From: Methanosarcina sp. KYL-1
Lineage (GTDB): Archaea > Halobacteriota > Methanosarcinia > Methanosarcinales > Methanosarcinaceae
Direction: 5' to 3'
Assembly: GCF_024372725.1 (NCBI RefSeq)
Contig: NZ_VOUA01000014.1
Coordinates: forward strand, 29,177-93,176
DNA length: 64,000 bases
Every line of letters starts with the position of its first letter. The first letter of the stretch is position 1. Below are positions 19,392-27,656 of the stretch, piece by piece. The notes below the pieces were generated by a model. The model worked only from the letters and a program-made list of their open reading frames with translations, had not been told where the DNA came from and searched no databases. The position numbers and the translations under genes are program-made.

Positions 19392-20081
19392 TCAATAATA
19401 GATCATCGGCCAGATAACATGCCATAAACTGTAGTCCGTAAGTCTCCATACCACCGGGGCTAGGAATCCGTATTTCCGAAAAAGTGTGATTGGGATAAGG
19501 TTTCCTGCAAATATGAAGATGAACAGCCCTGCTCCGAAAATAATGCTCAGAAGCATGCCCATCCGGTACATTCCCGTTATTTGCATGGCTGGTTCCCACA
19601 AACTTGCCAGGACGGCAACAACCACAAAAACCTCTTCCTGCCGCTTTCCTTTCAGGAGGACATTGGAGGCCAGCCAGACCAGGAAAACGGTGGGAATAAG
19701 GTGGTAGAGGATCTCAAGAAAGATCCCGCCTGAAAGGTAAACGGGAATGGAAAAAGGAAAGGGCACATGGATATTTGGAAGGTCCATTGCCAGGCCGACC
19801 AGGATTTCTATTATTGCAAACCCGAAACCCAGGAGGACCGGATATAAAAACCGGTGTTTGTTAGAGGCGTTCTCATCCCATATGTCCGGAAAACCTGTTT
19901 GTCCGGCAAGTTTTATGGCAATAAATCCGAAAAAAGCTGCCAGGATTATTGCTGCCCAGGACCCCGTCCAGTTTTGTACGATCGGATGGTCCACCCCAAA
20001 ATATGTCCAGATAGCTTTTCCAAGCAGCATCAATAAAACGAGGGCTAGAAAAGTCTTATCTGATCTGGTTAGTTTGTCCAC
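19392..20081 (-). CDS. Polytopic membrane protein, unknown function
   Basis: A 229-residue protein with about six hydrophobic segments (for example TFLALVLLMLLGKAIWTYF, WAAIILAAFFGFIAIKLAG, FLYPVLLGFGFAIIEILVG, GGIFLEILYHLIPTVFLVW). It contains a Glu-x3-His pair (EILYH) in a membrane segment, which is reminiscent of membrane proteases but not enough to assign one. It has no enzyme signature I recognise. It is preceded, in the same direction, by the kinase-like gene about 95 bp upstream. Confidence 0.65.
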   Translation of the reverse strand: MDKLTRSDKTFLALVLLMLLGKAIWTYFGVDHPIVQNWTGSWAAIILAAFFGFIAIKLAGQTGFPDIWDENASNKHRFLYPVLLGFGFAIIEILVGLAMDLPNIHVPFPFSIPVYLSGGIFLEILYHLIPTVFLVWLASNVLLKGKRQEEVFVVVAVLASLWEPAMQITGMYRMGMLLSIIFGAGLFIFIFAGNLIPITLFRKYGFLAPVVWRLTDYSLWHVIWPMIYY

Positions 20082-20176
20082 AATATGATTTTTGTTAGAA
20101 ACTTTTACATAAAGTTATCTGCCAGAAAAAACCTTCAGGATAAAACTTTCAGGATAAATTCCCGGTATTTCATTTT

Positions 20177-21121
20177 TCAAAGGCCCGGTTTCCCCACCAG
20201 TTCCACAGCTTTGTATATCAGGTATTCCCGGTGTTTTAAGTCCTTACTTCTCCAGGCGACCCTCAAAAGGCCGTAGCTCATGTAGAGGGGTAGGACCTGC
20301 TTTATCCGACGGTATTCATTTTCGTCCCGGCTGTAGCTGCGGAGGAAGCGTTTGATGTGGGGAATGGAGGCGTCTGCCTCGCCTTTTTTTGCGAAATGGT
20401 GGAAGACTTCGGCGGACAGGATCCCGAGGTCGTGAGCGCAGTGCCCGTGTTTTGTAGCAAGTTCGAAGTCTATGGCATAGGGCCTTCCCCTGTGGAAAAG
20501 GTAATTTGCGGGAGTGGCGTCGTGGTGGACCATACAGCCCTGGTTTATGTCAAGGAGAGGGCTTTTCTGCCATTTTTCCAGTCTTCTTTCGTATCTTTTT
20601 CTGGTGGATTCCCGGAGGGGCATGCGGGCCAGGCTTCTTCGGATTTTCTCAAATTCCCTGTCTTTTTCGTAATGGTTCCTTGTATTTTTGTGGAGCCTGC
20701 GCAGCATGCGGGCTATGGCTTTGAGCTTTTCGTCCAGGTCTTCGCCGTTTCTCAGGTGCCGGGAAAAAGGTGTGCCAGGGATGTATTCGGTCACAAGCAC
20801 GCAGTCGAAATGGGAGTTTACTGCAATTGGCCGGGGGATTTCGATTATTCTTTCAAGTTTCCTGAGTTTATAGTATTCGTTCAGCATGGCTTTCCTTGCA
20901 TCATAACTCTTTATTTTCCCTGTGGGTTTTGCAAGGAATTTCGCAATAACGCTGAAACCCTCCCCATCAAACTCATACCTGCAGACTTTATGGGATGCAG
21001 GCCTGACCCTGAATTCCCGGATCTTACAGTTTTTATTCCGTATCCTGTGCCCGAGCTCCTTTACAAGCCAGTCCCTGAAAGAGTCTCCAGGTTCCAGTTT
21101 CCTGACATATTCCTGTGAAAT
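20177..21121 (-). CDS. Kinase-fold protein (RIO/Kdo-kinase-like), non-canonical start
   Basis: The catalytic loop is MVHHDATPANYLF (H-x-D-x4-N) and the metal-binding DFE is in YAIDFELATKHGHCAHDLG, as in RIO, lipopolysaccharide and aminoglycoside kinases. A canonical start exists only at ATG 20887 (MLNEYYKLRKLE). The N-lobe clearly continues upstream (FSVIAKFLAKPTGK, then KLEPGDSFRDWLVKELGH), and the frame is open to an in-frame TAG at about 21222. No ATG, GTG or TTG occurs in that stretch. An ATT at 21121 lies five bases after a gggggg run and would give 314 residues. It may phosphorylate a protein or a small molecule. Confidence 0.7.
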   Translation of the reverse strand: MSQEYVRKLEPGDSFRDWLVKELGHRIRNKNCKIREFRVRPASHKVCRYEFDGEGFSVIAKFLAKPTGKIKSYDARKAMLNEYYKLRKLERIIEIPRPIAVNSHFDCVLVTEYIPGTPFSRHLRNGEDLDEKLKAIARMLRRLHKNTRNHYEKDREFEKIRRSLARMPLRESTRKRYERRLEKWQKSPLLDINQGCMVHHDATPANYLFHRGRPYAIDFELATKHGHCAHDLGILSAEVFHHFAKKGEADASIPHIKRFLRSYSRDENEYRRIKQVLPLYMSYGLLRVAWRSKDLKHREYLIYKAVELVGKPGL

Positions 21122-21286
21122 ACAAACCCCCCATGTGCCATCCCCGATGTATCGAGACCATTTATCTATATCATGTATCGGAGTCCCTAAAAGCCCCTGG
21201 AATCCGCTAATCCTTTTCCCCTACTCAATTAGATTTGAAGAATATAAAAGAACACCGGGTCTCACCTGATCGGAAAAACTGCAGAA

Positions 21287-21328
21287 ATCAGATAGACGGA
21301 ATCAGATGGACGGAATCAGATGGACGGA
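21287..21328. repeat. 14-bp tandem repeat, 3 copies
   Basis: atcagatggacgga occurs at 21287 (with one change), 21301 and 21315, near the 3' end of the acetyltransferase gene. Confidence 0.9.
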
Positions 21329-21350
21329 ATCTCAAGGAGGGTCCGGCCTT

Positions 21351-21842
21351 TTACAGGAACCTTTGCATCCACACAGTATCAAAGAGCTTCCCGTTCTTTT
21401 TCCCGACTTCCCTGAACCTCCCGCATTCCTTAAACCCGTGATCTCGGTGGAAGCGGATGCTTCCTTCGTTAAGGGAAGATATGCTGGCAAGGATGCAGTG
21501 AAGCCCCTTTTCCCGGGCTCCGGCCATGAGTCTTTCGAGCATTGAGGAGCCTATTCCTTTCCCGGTGCAGTCAGGCCTGATAAAATAGGTGATCTCTGCG
21601 GTGCCCGACAGCGTGGGCATGGGAGAGTGGGGGTGGAGCATGCCAAAACCGACGACTTTTTTGTTTTCATCCTTTGCAAGGGTTGTCGGGTATCCGGCAG
21701 TGGCCTGGAGGAAGAAGTTAAAAAATTCGTAGGGGACTTTTTTTTCGGGGTAGGCGGCGAAACTGTTTTCGATATAGTGGTTGAAAATATCTATCACTGC
21801 TTCCCGGTCTTCCGGGGAGATCGGAACAAGGTCGTATTCCAT
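21351..21842 (-). CDS. GNAT acetyltransferase (phosphinothricin acetyltransferase-like)
   Basis: A 163-residue N-acetyltransferase using acetyl-CoA. ITYFIRPDCTGKGIGSSMLERL (about 86-107) holds the acetyl-CoA pyrophosphate loop R/Q-x-x-G-x-G/S (CTGKGIGSS). The NEGSIRFHRDHGFKECGRF tail is characteristic of the phosphinothricin-acetyltransferase-like branch. ATG 21842 is preceded by aggtg, so I start there (MEYDLVPISPEDREAVIDIF). It is an intact paralogue of the gene split by a TnpB element at 57490-59444. Substrate is unknown. Confidence 0.88.
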   Translation of the reverse strand: MEYDLVPISPEDREAVIDIFNHYIENSFAAYPEKKVPYEFFNFFLQATAGYPTTLAKDENKKVVGFGMLHPHSPMPTLSGTAEITYFIRPDCTGKGIGSSMLERLMAGAREKGLHCILASISSLNEGSIRFHRDHGFKECGRFREVGKKNGKLFDTVWMQRFL

Positions 21843-22180
21843 TTTATGCACCTATTTTCCATGGTTTTGAGGTTTCTATTTTCCTTGATTTGGGGGTTCG
21901 GTTTTCTTAGATTTGTGGATTCTGCTTTCCTTAATTAGAGGATTTCTTCTTTTCGGTTTTTTGTTTATGAATTCAAATATTGTATATCTACTAAACTATT
22001 TTAATTTAGCTGCTATACAAAATTTCCTGCCGTCTTTTAAGGGCATTTGCTTAAGAAAATTGGCCTGCTGGTATAGTTCTGGTATAGTGCTGGTATAGAT
22101 AGGACTATACCGGGGCCGATAAAAAGAGTAATCTCCGGGGCTTATTCGAGCTAAGGTCTATAAAATGTGAAATAGCAGGA

Positions 22181-22260
22181 TTTTTCCCTGCCTTATTTTT
22201 TCCCTGCCTTATTTTTTCCCTGCCTTATTTTTTCCCTGCCTTATTTTTTCCCTGCCTGAT
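22181..22260. repeat. 16-bp tandem repeat, 5 copies
   Basis: The unit ttattttttccctgcc recurs every 16 bp (ccctgcc at 22186, 22202, 22218, 22234, 22250) and abuts the 3' end of the MarR gene. Confidence 0.95.
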
Positions 22261-22767
22261 TCATTCGTAGCGTTCCAGGCAGCGGTCAAGCATCTTTTCA
22301 AAATAACCGTAGACCCTGAGCATCTTTTCTATCTCTGCGTTGCTCATCCGGGCAAGTTCTTCCCGGACCCCGGTTTCCAGGGACTCGTGGAGGGCTCTGT
22401 GCCACTCGAAGGCTTCCTGCCCGAAACCGGTCAGTTCGAGCATTATATTCTTTTTGTTTTCAGGGGTGCGGACTTTTTTCACAAGCCCCTTTTTTTCGAG
22501 CTTTCGCACCATCTGGGAGATGGCCCCCTTCGTCACCCCGAGGTGGGAGGCGATTGCTGTCAGGTTTTTTTCAGGGTACTTTCCCACCACCTCAATGACA
22601 TGGAACTCCGAAGGGTAGAGGAGCACGCCGTTTCCGAGGTCCACCGGCTCTTTTTCGAGGGCATAAGCTTTGTTCAGGGTGCGGATCCCGGCTTCAAGGA
22701 GGGAGTCGACCTTTTCATCCAGGTCCGATCTCTCAACCTCCCGTTTCTTATCTGTAATTTTTTTCAT
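22261..22767 (-). CDS. MarR-family transcriptional regulator
   Basis: A 168-residue winged-helix regulator. The helix-turn-helix is LTAIASHLGVTKGAISQMVRKLEKKGLVKKVR (about 80-111), followed by the wing (PENKKNIMLELTGFG), with dimerising helices at both ends. It is divergent from the rhodanese gene at 22989, with a 221-bp region holding a 15-bp direct repeat, so autoregulation or control of the rhodanese gene is plausible. Confidence 0.9.
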   Translation of the reverse strand: MKKITDKKREVERSDLDEKVDSLLEAGIRTLNKAYALEKEPVDLGNGVLLYPSEFHVIEVVGKYPEKNLTAIASHLGVTKGAISQMVRKLEKKGLVKKVRTPENKKNIMLELTGFGQEAFEWHRALHESLETGVREELARMSNAEIEKMLRVYGYFEKMLDRCLERYE

Positions 22768-22820
22768 GTGGACGAATTCAGGTTTGTTTCCTTTCCTTAT
22801 ATTCTTTTTGAGGTAAGAGA

Positions 22821-22850
22821 TGGGTACAGCTATAATGGGTACAGCTATAT
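22821..22850. promoter_or_regulatory. 15-bp direct repeat in the MarR/rhodanese divergent region
   Basis: tgggtacagctata(a/t) occurs twice back to back at 22821 and 22836, 54 bp upstream of the MarR start. It could be a regulator binding site or a young tandem duplication. Confidence 0.3.
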
Positions 22851-22988
22851 CAGGTCTGAATTCAATACAGGAATATTTAATAAAAATAAGTCAGGGTATT
22901 CAGTAAAAAGAAGCATGGGCATTCAACAAAAAAAGCCGAGGTAAAAAGATAGCTTTTAGTGCAGCAAACGCATCAGGGGGGAGCCAGC

Positions 22989-23432
22989 TTGAACAAACAG
23001 AATTTGACGTACATCGCCCTTTTTTTCTTGCTTTTGATAGCAGTATTGATTTTTACATCACAGCCGGAAGCCAGTCCACCCGGGTTTGAAACCGTGAGTG
23101 TGGACGAAGCCAGGGGAATGATTGAAAAAGGCGATCTTTTCTTGCTTGACGTCCGCACGCCTGCCGAGTTCGACGAATCACATCTCGAAGGGGCAGTCCT
23201 GATCCCGCTTGAAAACGGCTATGGGTCAAATCTGGGTCCGGACCAGCTTTTAGAAGCCCGGATAAACGAAGTCCCCAAAGGTAAAAAGGTACTTGTATAC
23301 TGCAGGACCGGCCGCAGAAGCGCTGTCGCAAGCCAGATGCTGGTAGATGCCGGCTATACTGATGTTTATAACATGGGGGGCGGCATCAATGAATGGACAG
23401 CAGCAGGGTATCCTGTCGTAACCGGTCCTTGA
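22989..23432 (+). CDS. Membrane-anchored rhodanese-like protein
   Basis: A 147-residue single-domain rhodanese with an N-terminal hydrophobic anchor (YIALFFLLLIAVLIF, residues 8-22). The sulfur-accepting cysteine is Cys105 in the loop CRTGRRS. LDVRTPAEFDESHLEGAVLIPL and NMGGGINEWTAAGYPV are canonical. Likely start is TTG 22989, since gggggag lies just upstream; GTG 22959 in frame has no such site. Probably faces outside the membrane, handling sulfane sulfur. Confidence 0.88.
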   Translation: MNKQNLTYIALFFLLLIAVLIFTSQPEASPPGFETVSVDEARGMIEKGDLFLLDVRTPAEFDESHLEGAVLIPLENGYGSNLGPDQLLEARINEVPKGKKVLVYCRTGRRSAVASQMLVDAGYTDVYNMGGGINEWTAAGYPVVTGP

Positions 23433-23650
23433 AGGTTATGGACGCAAGGGGAGAAACGAGTCAAAAAAGTAAACAGTAGGAAAAGTCCGGGCAAATAAAC
23501 AGTGGCTAAATTATGTAACTATGTGGTCCTTTATTTCGTCGGTATTGAAGCTAAATTGCGCTCAACCACTTCCATTGTTTTGCGGTATTCAGCCATGGTT
23601 GTAGAATCTTCCAGGTCCTGTCCCCATTCCGGAAAGGATGTATTACGGCT

Positions 23651-24193
23651 TCAGGAAAGGTATTCTTCTGCCTTCTTTACTGTTGCAAACATGCCGTCAA
23701 GCGCCGCCATGAACGCCGCATGAACGGAACGGGCAGGCACCGTTTCCTCTTTGAATTTGAGGTTGCGGGTGGCACAGGCATCGGAAATCAGGGTGCAGGC
23801 AAACCCAAGTTCCTTTGCCGCCCGGACTGTCGTATCGACGCACATGTGGCTCATTGCCCCACAGACGACAAGGTCCGTAACTCCGGCATCTTTGAGCCGG
23901 GAAAGGAGGTCGGTCCGGAAAAAGCTGTTAGGGTAATTTTTCTCAATGATCGTTTCTCCCGGAAGGGGTCTTATGCTTGTATGGATGTCTGCACCTGAGG
24001 TCCCGGGTACGAAGAAGGCGGCCTCTGGCCTGGTGGAGAGGTGCCTGATAAAAAAGATAGGCTTCCCTTCAGTGCGGAATTTTTCGAGCACGGCGGCTGC
24101 TTTTTCTGCCGCGTCCTCCATACCTTCAAGTTCCATCTTCCCGCCGGGGAAGTAGTCATTCTGGATATCGATAAGGATGAGAGCTTCTTTCAT
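23651..24193 (-). CDS. Isochorismatase-family cysteine hydrolase
   Basis: A 180-residue protein with the cysteine-hydrolase triad Asp9 (ILIDIQNDYFPGG), Lys85 (IIEKNYPNSFF) and Cys118 (GAMSHMCVDTTVRAA). The family includes nicotinamidases and isochorismatases, but metal ligands typical of nicotinamidase are not evident. The substrate is unknown. A 55-codon gene lies 41 bp upstream on the same strand and may be co-transcribed. Confidence 0.88.
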   Translation of the reverse strand: MKEALILIDIQNDYFPGGKMELEGMEDAAEKAAAVLEKFRTEGKPIFFIRHLSTRPEAAFFVPGTSGADIHTSIRPLPGETIIEKNYPNSFFRTDLLSRLKDAGVTDLVVCGAMSHMCVDTTVRAAKELGFACTLISDACATRNLKFKEETVPARSVHAAFMAALDGMFATVKKAEEYLS

Positions 24194-24234
24194 GCTTTTG
24201 AATAGAGCATAAAGGGTAATATGTCTGGTGGTTT

Positions 24235-24402
24235 TTAGATGTCAGGATCCCCTTCGTGGCCCAGCAGTTCTTTATTTGCCTTCTTCTGGGCTGCTATGTC
24301 TCCCCGGGAAGCTCCGTTCTCGACCATTTTGTCTATTATCTTGTTTGCGTTTTTTTTGCGCCTTTCATCCATTTCTTTTTCTTTATCCTGTTCTCCGCTC
24401 AT
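24235..24402 (-). CDS. Small charged protein (55 aa)
   Basis: A short frame with a strong ribosome-binding site (gaggagag, about 5 bases from ATG 24402). It encodes a helical charged protein: MSGEQDKEKEMDERRKKN, then KIIDKMVENGASRGDIAAQK and KELLGHEGDPDI. It has no cysteines and no membrane segment. I do not recognise the family. It is just upstream of, and collinear with, the isochorismatase gene. Confidence 0.6.
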   Translation of the reverse strand: MSGEQDKEKEMDERRKKNANKIIDKMVENGASRGDIAAQKKANKELLGHEGDPDI

Positions 24403-24500
24403 TTTATCTCTCCTCTGTTTCTCCTTTATTTCTCTCTTGCTGTGGTTTTAACATGAATTTTATGTGTTTTCTGTGTTTTATTTGAGGTCTGTTGTGATTG

Positions 24501-25331
24501 TTAAGGATTATAATTTCTCAGATTCCATCGGGAAACTGCCTGCTCTTTGTCGTTTTTATAAGCTTTACGAAACTCCTCATGGGTAAAGATCGCTATTTTG
24601 CCTTTTCCAGTTGAAGCCCATATCCAGTAAGGAGTGTTGTCCCCTTTTTTCTCCCTGTAGCGCCCCAGAAAAACCGTGGTATGAGGCAGGTCCTTTATTA
24701 TGCATAGGTCTCCAGGTTTCAGTTCCAGGCAGGGGTCTGTCATATCCGCAGGCCTGACAGATGTTTTGACCTTTTCGGTATACGGGTATTTTCCTTCGTA
24801 TTTGCCGAGGGAGAGGGCGTTTGTATCCGGGATCAATGTGTTATTGTGATAGACCATTTCCAGGGCGTCCCTTATCGCCTCAATCGCAAGAGCTGAGCAA
24901 TCGACTGCGTTTTCCTTCATCCAGACATCCCAGGCTTTTTTGAAACCGTCTTTTTTGATGTCGTTGAATAAGATATGAAGCAGGTCATCAATTCCGGTGC
25001 GCTTGCCCTGTGCTCCCATTATGAAATCCATGCCTTCGTACATAAACAGGCGATTCACGTATATTTCCATAATTAGTGAATTAATAAAGGCTTTATCCCT
25101 GTGGTGATACGAGCAGATAGGGATGAGTTCCCCGCTCCCGTCTTCTATAAGAAAATAACGCCCTTTTGAAGGACATAAAGGAGTAGGGTTGAGGTAAGCC
25201 GGAACAAGTATATTGACAGGGTGCCAGTTTTTTGACCGACATCCGTCAAGCCCTCCCTCAAGATCGGCCAGTTCAAGGGCTGTTTCAACGGACCGCAGGT
25301 TCAGGGAGCAAAGGGGGTCTAAAAAATCCAT
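24501..25331 (-). CDS. NlpC/P60-like cysteine peptidase-fold protein (tentative)
   Basis: A 276-residue protein without a signal peptide. The second half has a Cys145 in VDCSALAIEAIRDAL and a His217 in KPGDLCIIKDLPHTTVFLG, the same order and spacing of motifs (DCS..., GDL..., H..VFLG) as NlpC/P60 or CHAP cysteine peptidases and amidases. The N-terminal 140 residues are unlike anything I recognise. Such domains usually cut peptide cross-links, so the substrate in an archaeon without murein is unclear. The 25332-25710 gap beyond its start has no gene; it is AT-rich with a degenerate aatatcaatatc-like repeat near 25530. Confidence 0.55.
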   Translation of the reverse strand: MDFLDPLCSLNLRSVETALELADLEGGLDGCRSKNWHPVNILVPAYLNPTPLCPSKGRYFLIEDGSGELIPICSYHHRDKAFINSLIMEIYVNRLFMYEGMDFIMGAQGKRTGIDDLLHILFNDIKKDGFKKAWDVWMKENAVDCSALAIEAIRDALEMVYHNNTLIPDTNALSLGKYEGKYPYTEKVKTSVRPADMTDPCLELKPGDLCIIKDLPHTTVFLGRYREKKGDNTPYWIWASTGKGKIAIFTHEEFRKAYKNDKEQAVSRWNLRNYNP

Positions 25332-25710
25332 TATTCTTCAACCTCTTAATAATGTGGCAGATGGATCTCTGAAATAAATTGAGGATCTCTGAAACGAATT
25401 ATGTTTGAATTAATTTCTTATGTCTATAAAATTATTGCATATGTTGCAATAAAAACATTTCTGTTCAGTTTTTCTACCCTGCCAATTAATTCAATAACGC
25501 TGCTCCCTCATCAATAATCTATAAAAGAATATCAACATCAATATCACTATCAATAAATTAGGTATTGATTAGTTTTGTTAACTGTATGTGAACAGGTTAA
25601 CGGTTTATAAGTAAGTTAATAGATATCTTCAGTAAATCAGGGATGCAGATAAATGGGCCGGAAAACAATTCCGGGAACGGCTCGCTAAAAGAACTTTCAG
25701 GAAATAGGCT

Positions 25711-26394
25711 ATGAAAGAACCCTCTGAAAAATCGGCACGGGAAAAGGGTGCATGGGTAAGCTGGGGTACAGGTCTCCTGATGCTTTTGCTGGCAGCCGAA
25801 ACCTGGAAAGCCGTGGACGGGAGATGGGGTTATATTGGCCACATGCCGGTTTACATTTATGCAGGAGTCCTGACTCTTTATCTGGGGGCGGAAAGAATTG
25901 CATACCGGGGCTCGGGAAGTAAGGGAAAACAAACGAAGATATGGACTCGCCACCTGCTTTTGCTTTTCTGGTTGCCGCTGTTAATTGTCCCGGTTCTTGA
26001 ATACAGCCTCTACCCTCGCTATGATTTTACCGTCACAGTTATTGGGGCTGCCCTTACCCTGCTCGGGACCGGCCTGAGAGCCTGGGGTTTATGGACGCTG
26101 GGAAAATATTTTTCAGCCCACATAGAGATTAAGGCTGACCATGAACTGGTCGAAACAGGCCCCTACAAATTCATAAGGCATCCGGCTTATGCAGGCAACA
26201 TTCTGCAGGCTGTGGGAATTCCCCTGATCCTGAATGCTTACTTCTCTATGTCCATCTCGGCAGTTCTTATTGCCCTTTTCCTTTATCGGTTGAAGCTCGA
26301 AGAAGAGGTTTTAGCCCGGGAAGTGAAAGGTTATGGGGCTTATATGATAGGACTTACAGGCTCATACCGAAGATATGGTAAGCTTGAGTCTTAA
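25711..26394 (+). CDS. Isoprenylcysteine carboxyl methyltransferase-family membrane protein, second copy
   Basis: A 227-residue polytopic membrane protein. The C-terminal signature ETGPYKFIRHPAYAGNILQ (about 149-167) and the terminal KLEEEVLAREVKGYGAYM match the ICMT-type membrane methyltransferases. It is diverged from the copy at 17712, so the two probably have different substrates. Membrane segments lie at about 16-33, 47-60, 84-100, 107-130 and 165-205. Confidence 0.82.
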   Translation: MKEPSEKSAREKGAWVSWGTGLLMLLLAAETWKAVDGRWGYIGHMPVYIYAGVLTLYLGAERIAYRGSGSKGKQTKIWTRHLLLLFWLPLLIVPVLEYSLYPRYDFTVTVIGAALTLLGTGLRAWGLWTLGKYFSAHIEIKADHELVETGPYKFIRHPAYAGNILQAVGIPLILNAYFSMSISAVLIALFLYRLKLEEEVLAREVKGYGAYMIGLTGSYRRYGKLES

Positions 26395-26527
26395 TTTCTT
26401 TTTACCCACCGGATAATTGTGCTTATTTAAAGTACTCTATTTTTCAAGCACTGCCCTTTTCTCGAAACTGTTTCTTTTTATTTTTTCCCTATAAATCTAT
26501 ATTTATTGTGAAATATTATTTGTAATT

Positions 26528-27184
26528 ATGATGATACCTGATGAGGATTACAGGCTTTTTGAAGAAAAGGCAGGGGAACTGGGGGCAAGAAGTGTCAGGT
26601 TGATTCCTGCAGAGTACATCGTTGTCGAGAACCGGACTGTTTTGAAGTGCATCTTCGGCTGCAACGGTTACGGAAGCCGGGTCTGTCCCCCCTTTATCCC
26701 CACGGTGGATGAATTCCGGAAAATGCTTGCAGAATACGACAGGGCTCTCCTGGTAGAATGGAAATCAGAAAACGTTTTCTCCAGAGAAATCAGCGAGAAT
26801 TTCGTAAAATACAGTGTCTCCCCCCCCGAAAACGAAGAGATAAGAAAGCAATACCAGGAAAACTTAAAAACCGTGATGAAGGACCGCAAGGAAACCATAC
26901 AGCCGGGAGTCCTGGAACTTGAAAAACTCGCCTGGACCCTTGGGTATAACACCGCCCTTGCGACTTTCCCGGGCATGTGCACCTGGTGCGCGACCATCGA
27001 CTATTCGGGGGTAAACTGTGCAGGCGATAGGGCGCCCTGCCACCACCCGACACTCCGCAGGCCCTGTCTCATGGGCCTTGGCATAAGGCTGGACAAAACA
27101 CTCGATAAAATGGGGATCCCCTTCCAGAAATTCCCTCTGGAGGACGTTGCTCCGTCTCCTTATACCCTTATGCTGCTGGACTGA
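26528..27184 (+). CDS. DUF2284 cysteine-rich metal-binding protein
   Basis: A 218-residue protein of the DUF2284 family. Conserved cysteines lie in KCIFGCNGYGSRVCPPFIP (about 40-58) and CTWCATIDYSGVNCAGDRAPCHH (about 155-177), followed by RRPCLMGLGI, probably binding an iron-sulfur cluster or another metal. It has no known reaction. The start is ATG 26528 or the next codon ATG 26531. A 17-bp tandem array follows about 110 bp past the stop. Confidence 0.85.
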   Translation: MMIPDEDYRLFEEKAGELGARSVRLIPAEYIVVENRTVLKCIFGCNGYGSRVCPPFIPTVDEFRKMLAEYDRALLVEWKSENVFSREISENFVKYSVSPPENEEIRKQYQENLKTVMKDRKETIQPGVLELEKLAWTLGYNTALATFPGMCTWCATIDYSGVNCAGDRAPCHHPTLRRPCLMGLGIRLDKTLDKMGIPFQKFPLEDVAPSPYTLMLLD

Positions 27185-27293
27185 AACAAGTGTCAGTTCA
27201 ATAATCGGGTCTTTTTATAGAAACAGGGTTTTTAAAGTACCGGGGGTCTTTAAAGAACCTTTTTTTAAAAACCCTGGGGTTTTTCAGAAAACT

Positions 27294-27417
27294 TCATTCA
27301 ATTCCCTCTTACATTCAATTCCCTCTTACATTCAATTCCCTCTTACATTCAATTCCCTCTTACATTCAATTCCCTCTTACATTCAATTCCCTCTTACATT
27401 CAATTCCCTTTTACATT
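27294..27417. repeat. 17-bp tandem repeat, 7 copies
   Basis: The unit attcaattccctcttac repeats exactly with ccc at 27304, 27321, 27338, 27355, 27372, 27389 and 27406. It sits in the 27185-27656 gap, which otherwise has no gene. There are no spacers, so it is not CRISPR. Confidence 0.96.
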
Positions 27418-27656
27418 CTCTCCCCTTTTATCGCCTGCTCCGGTATATTTTTGAAGTGGTTGTCTGTTACCCGTCTTCCTGCCGAAATTCTTATATTTTT
27501 ACAACAACTCTCCCCCCTGGTCTCAAAAATATGGGCCTGGAATTAAGAGAGGCTTGCTAAATGGTGTTTCGTGGCTTATCCAATTTCTGCCTTTTTCGGA
27601 GGGATGCGGGGATTGCTCGCTGTCTTTCGATCTTACTTTACTTCAGGAGCTGAAAA

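Noticed and set aside
20357..21118. 253-codon plus-strand frame
   Set aside because: It is the mirror of the kinase-like gene, whose catalytic loop and N-lobe read correctly on the minus strand.
27294..27417. Possible CRISPR array
   Set aside because: The 17-bp units are directly adjacent, with no spacers, and no cas genes are present; it is a simple tandem repeat.
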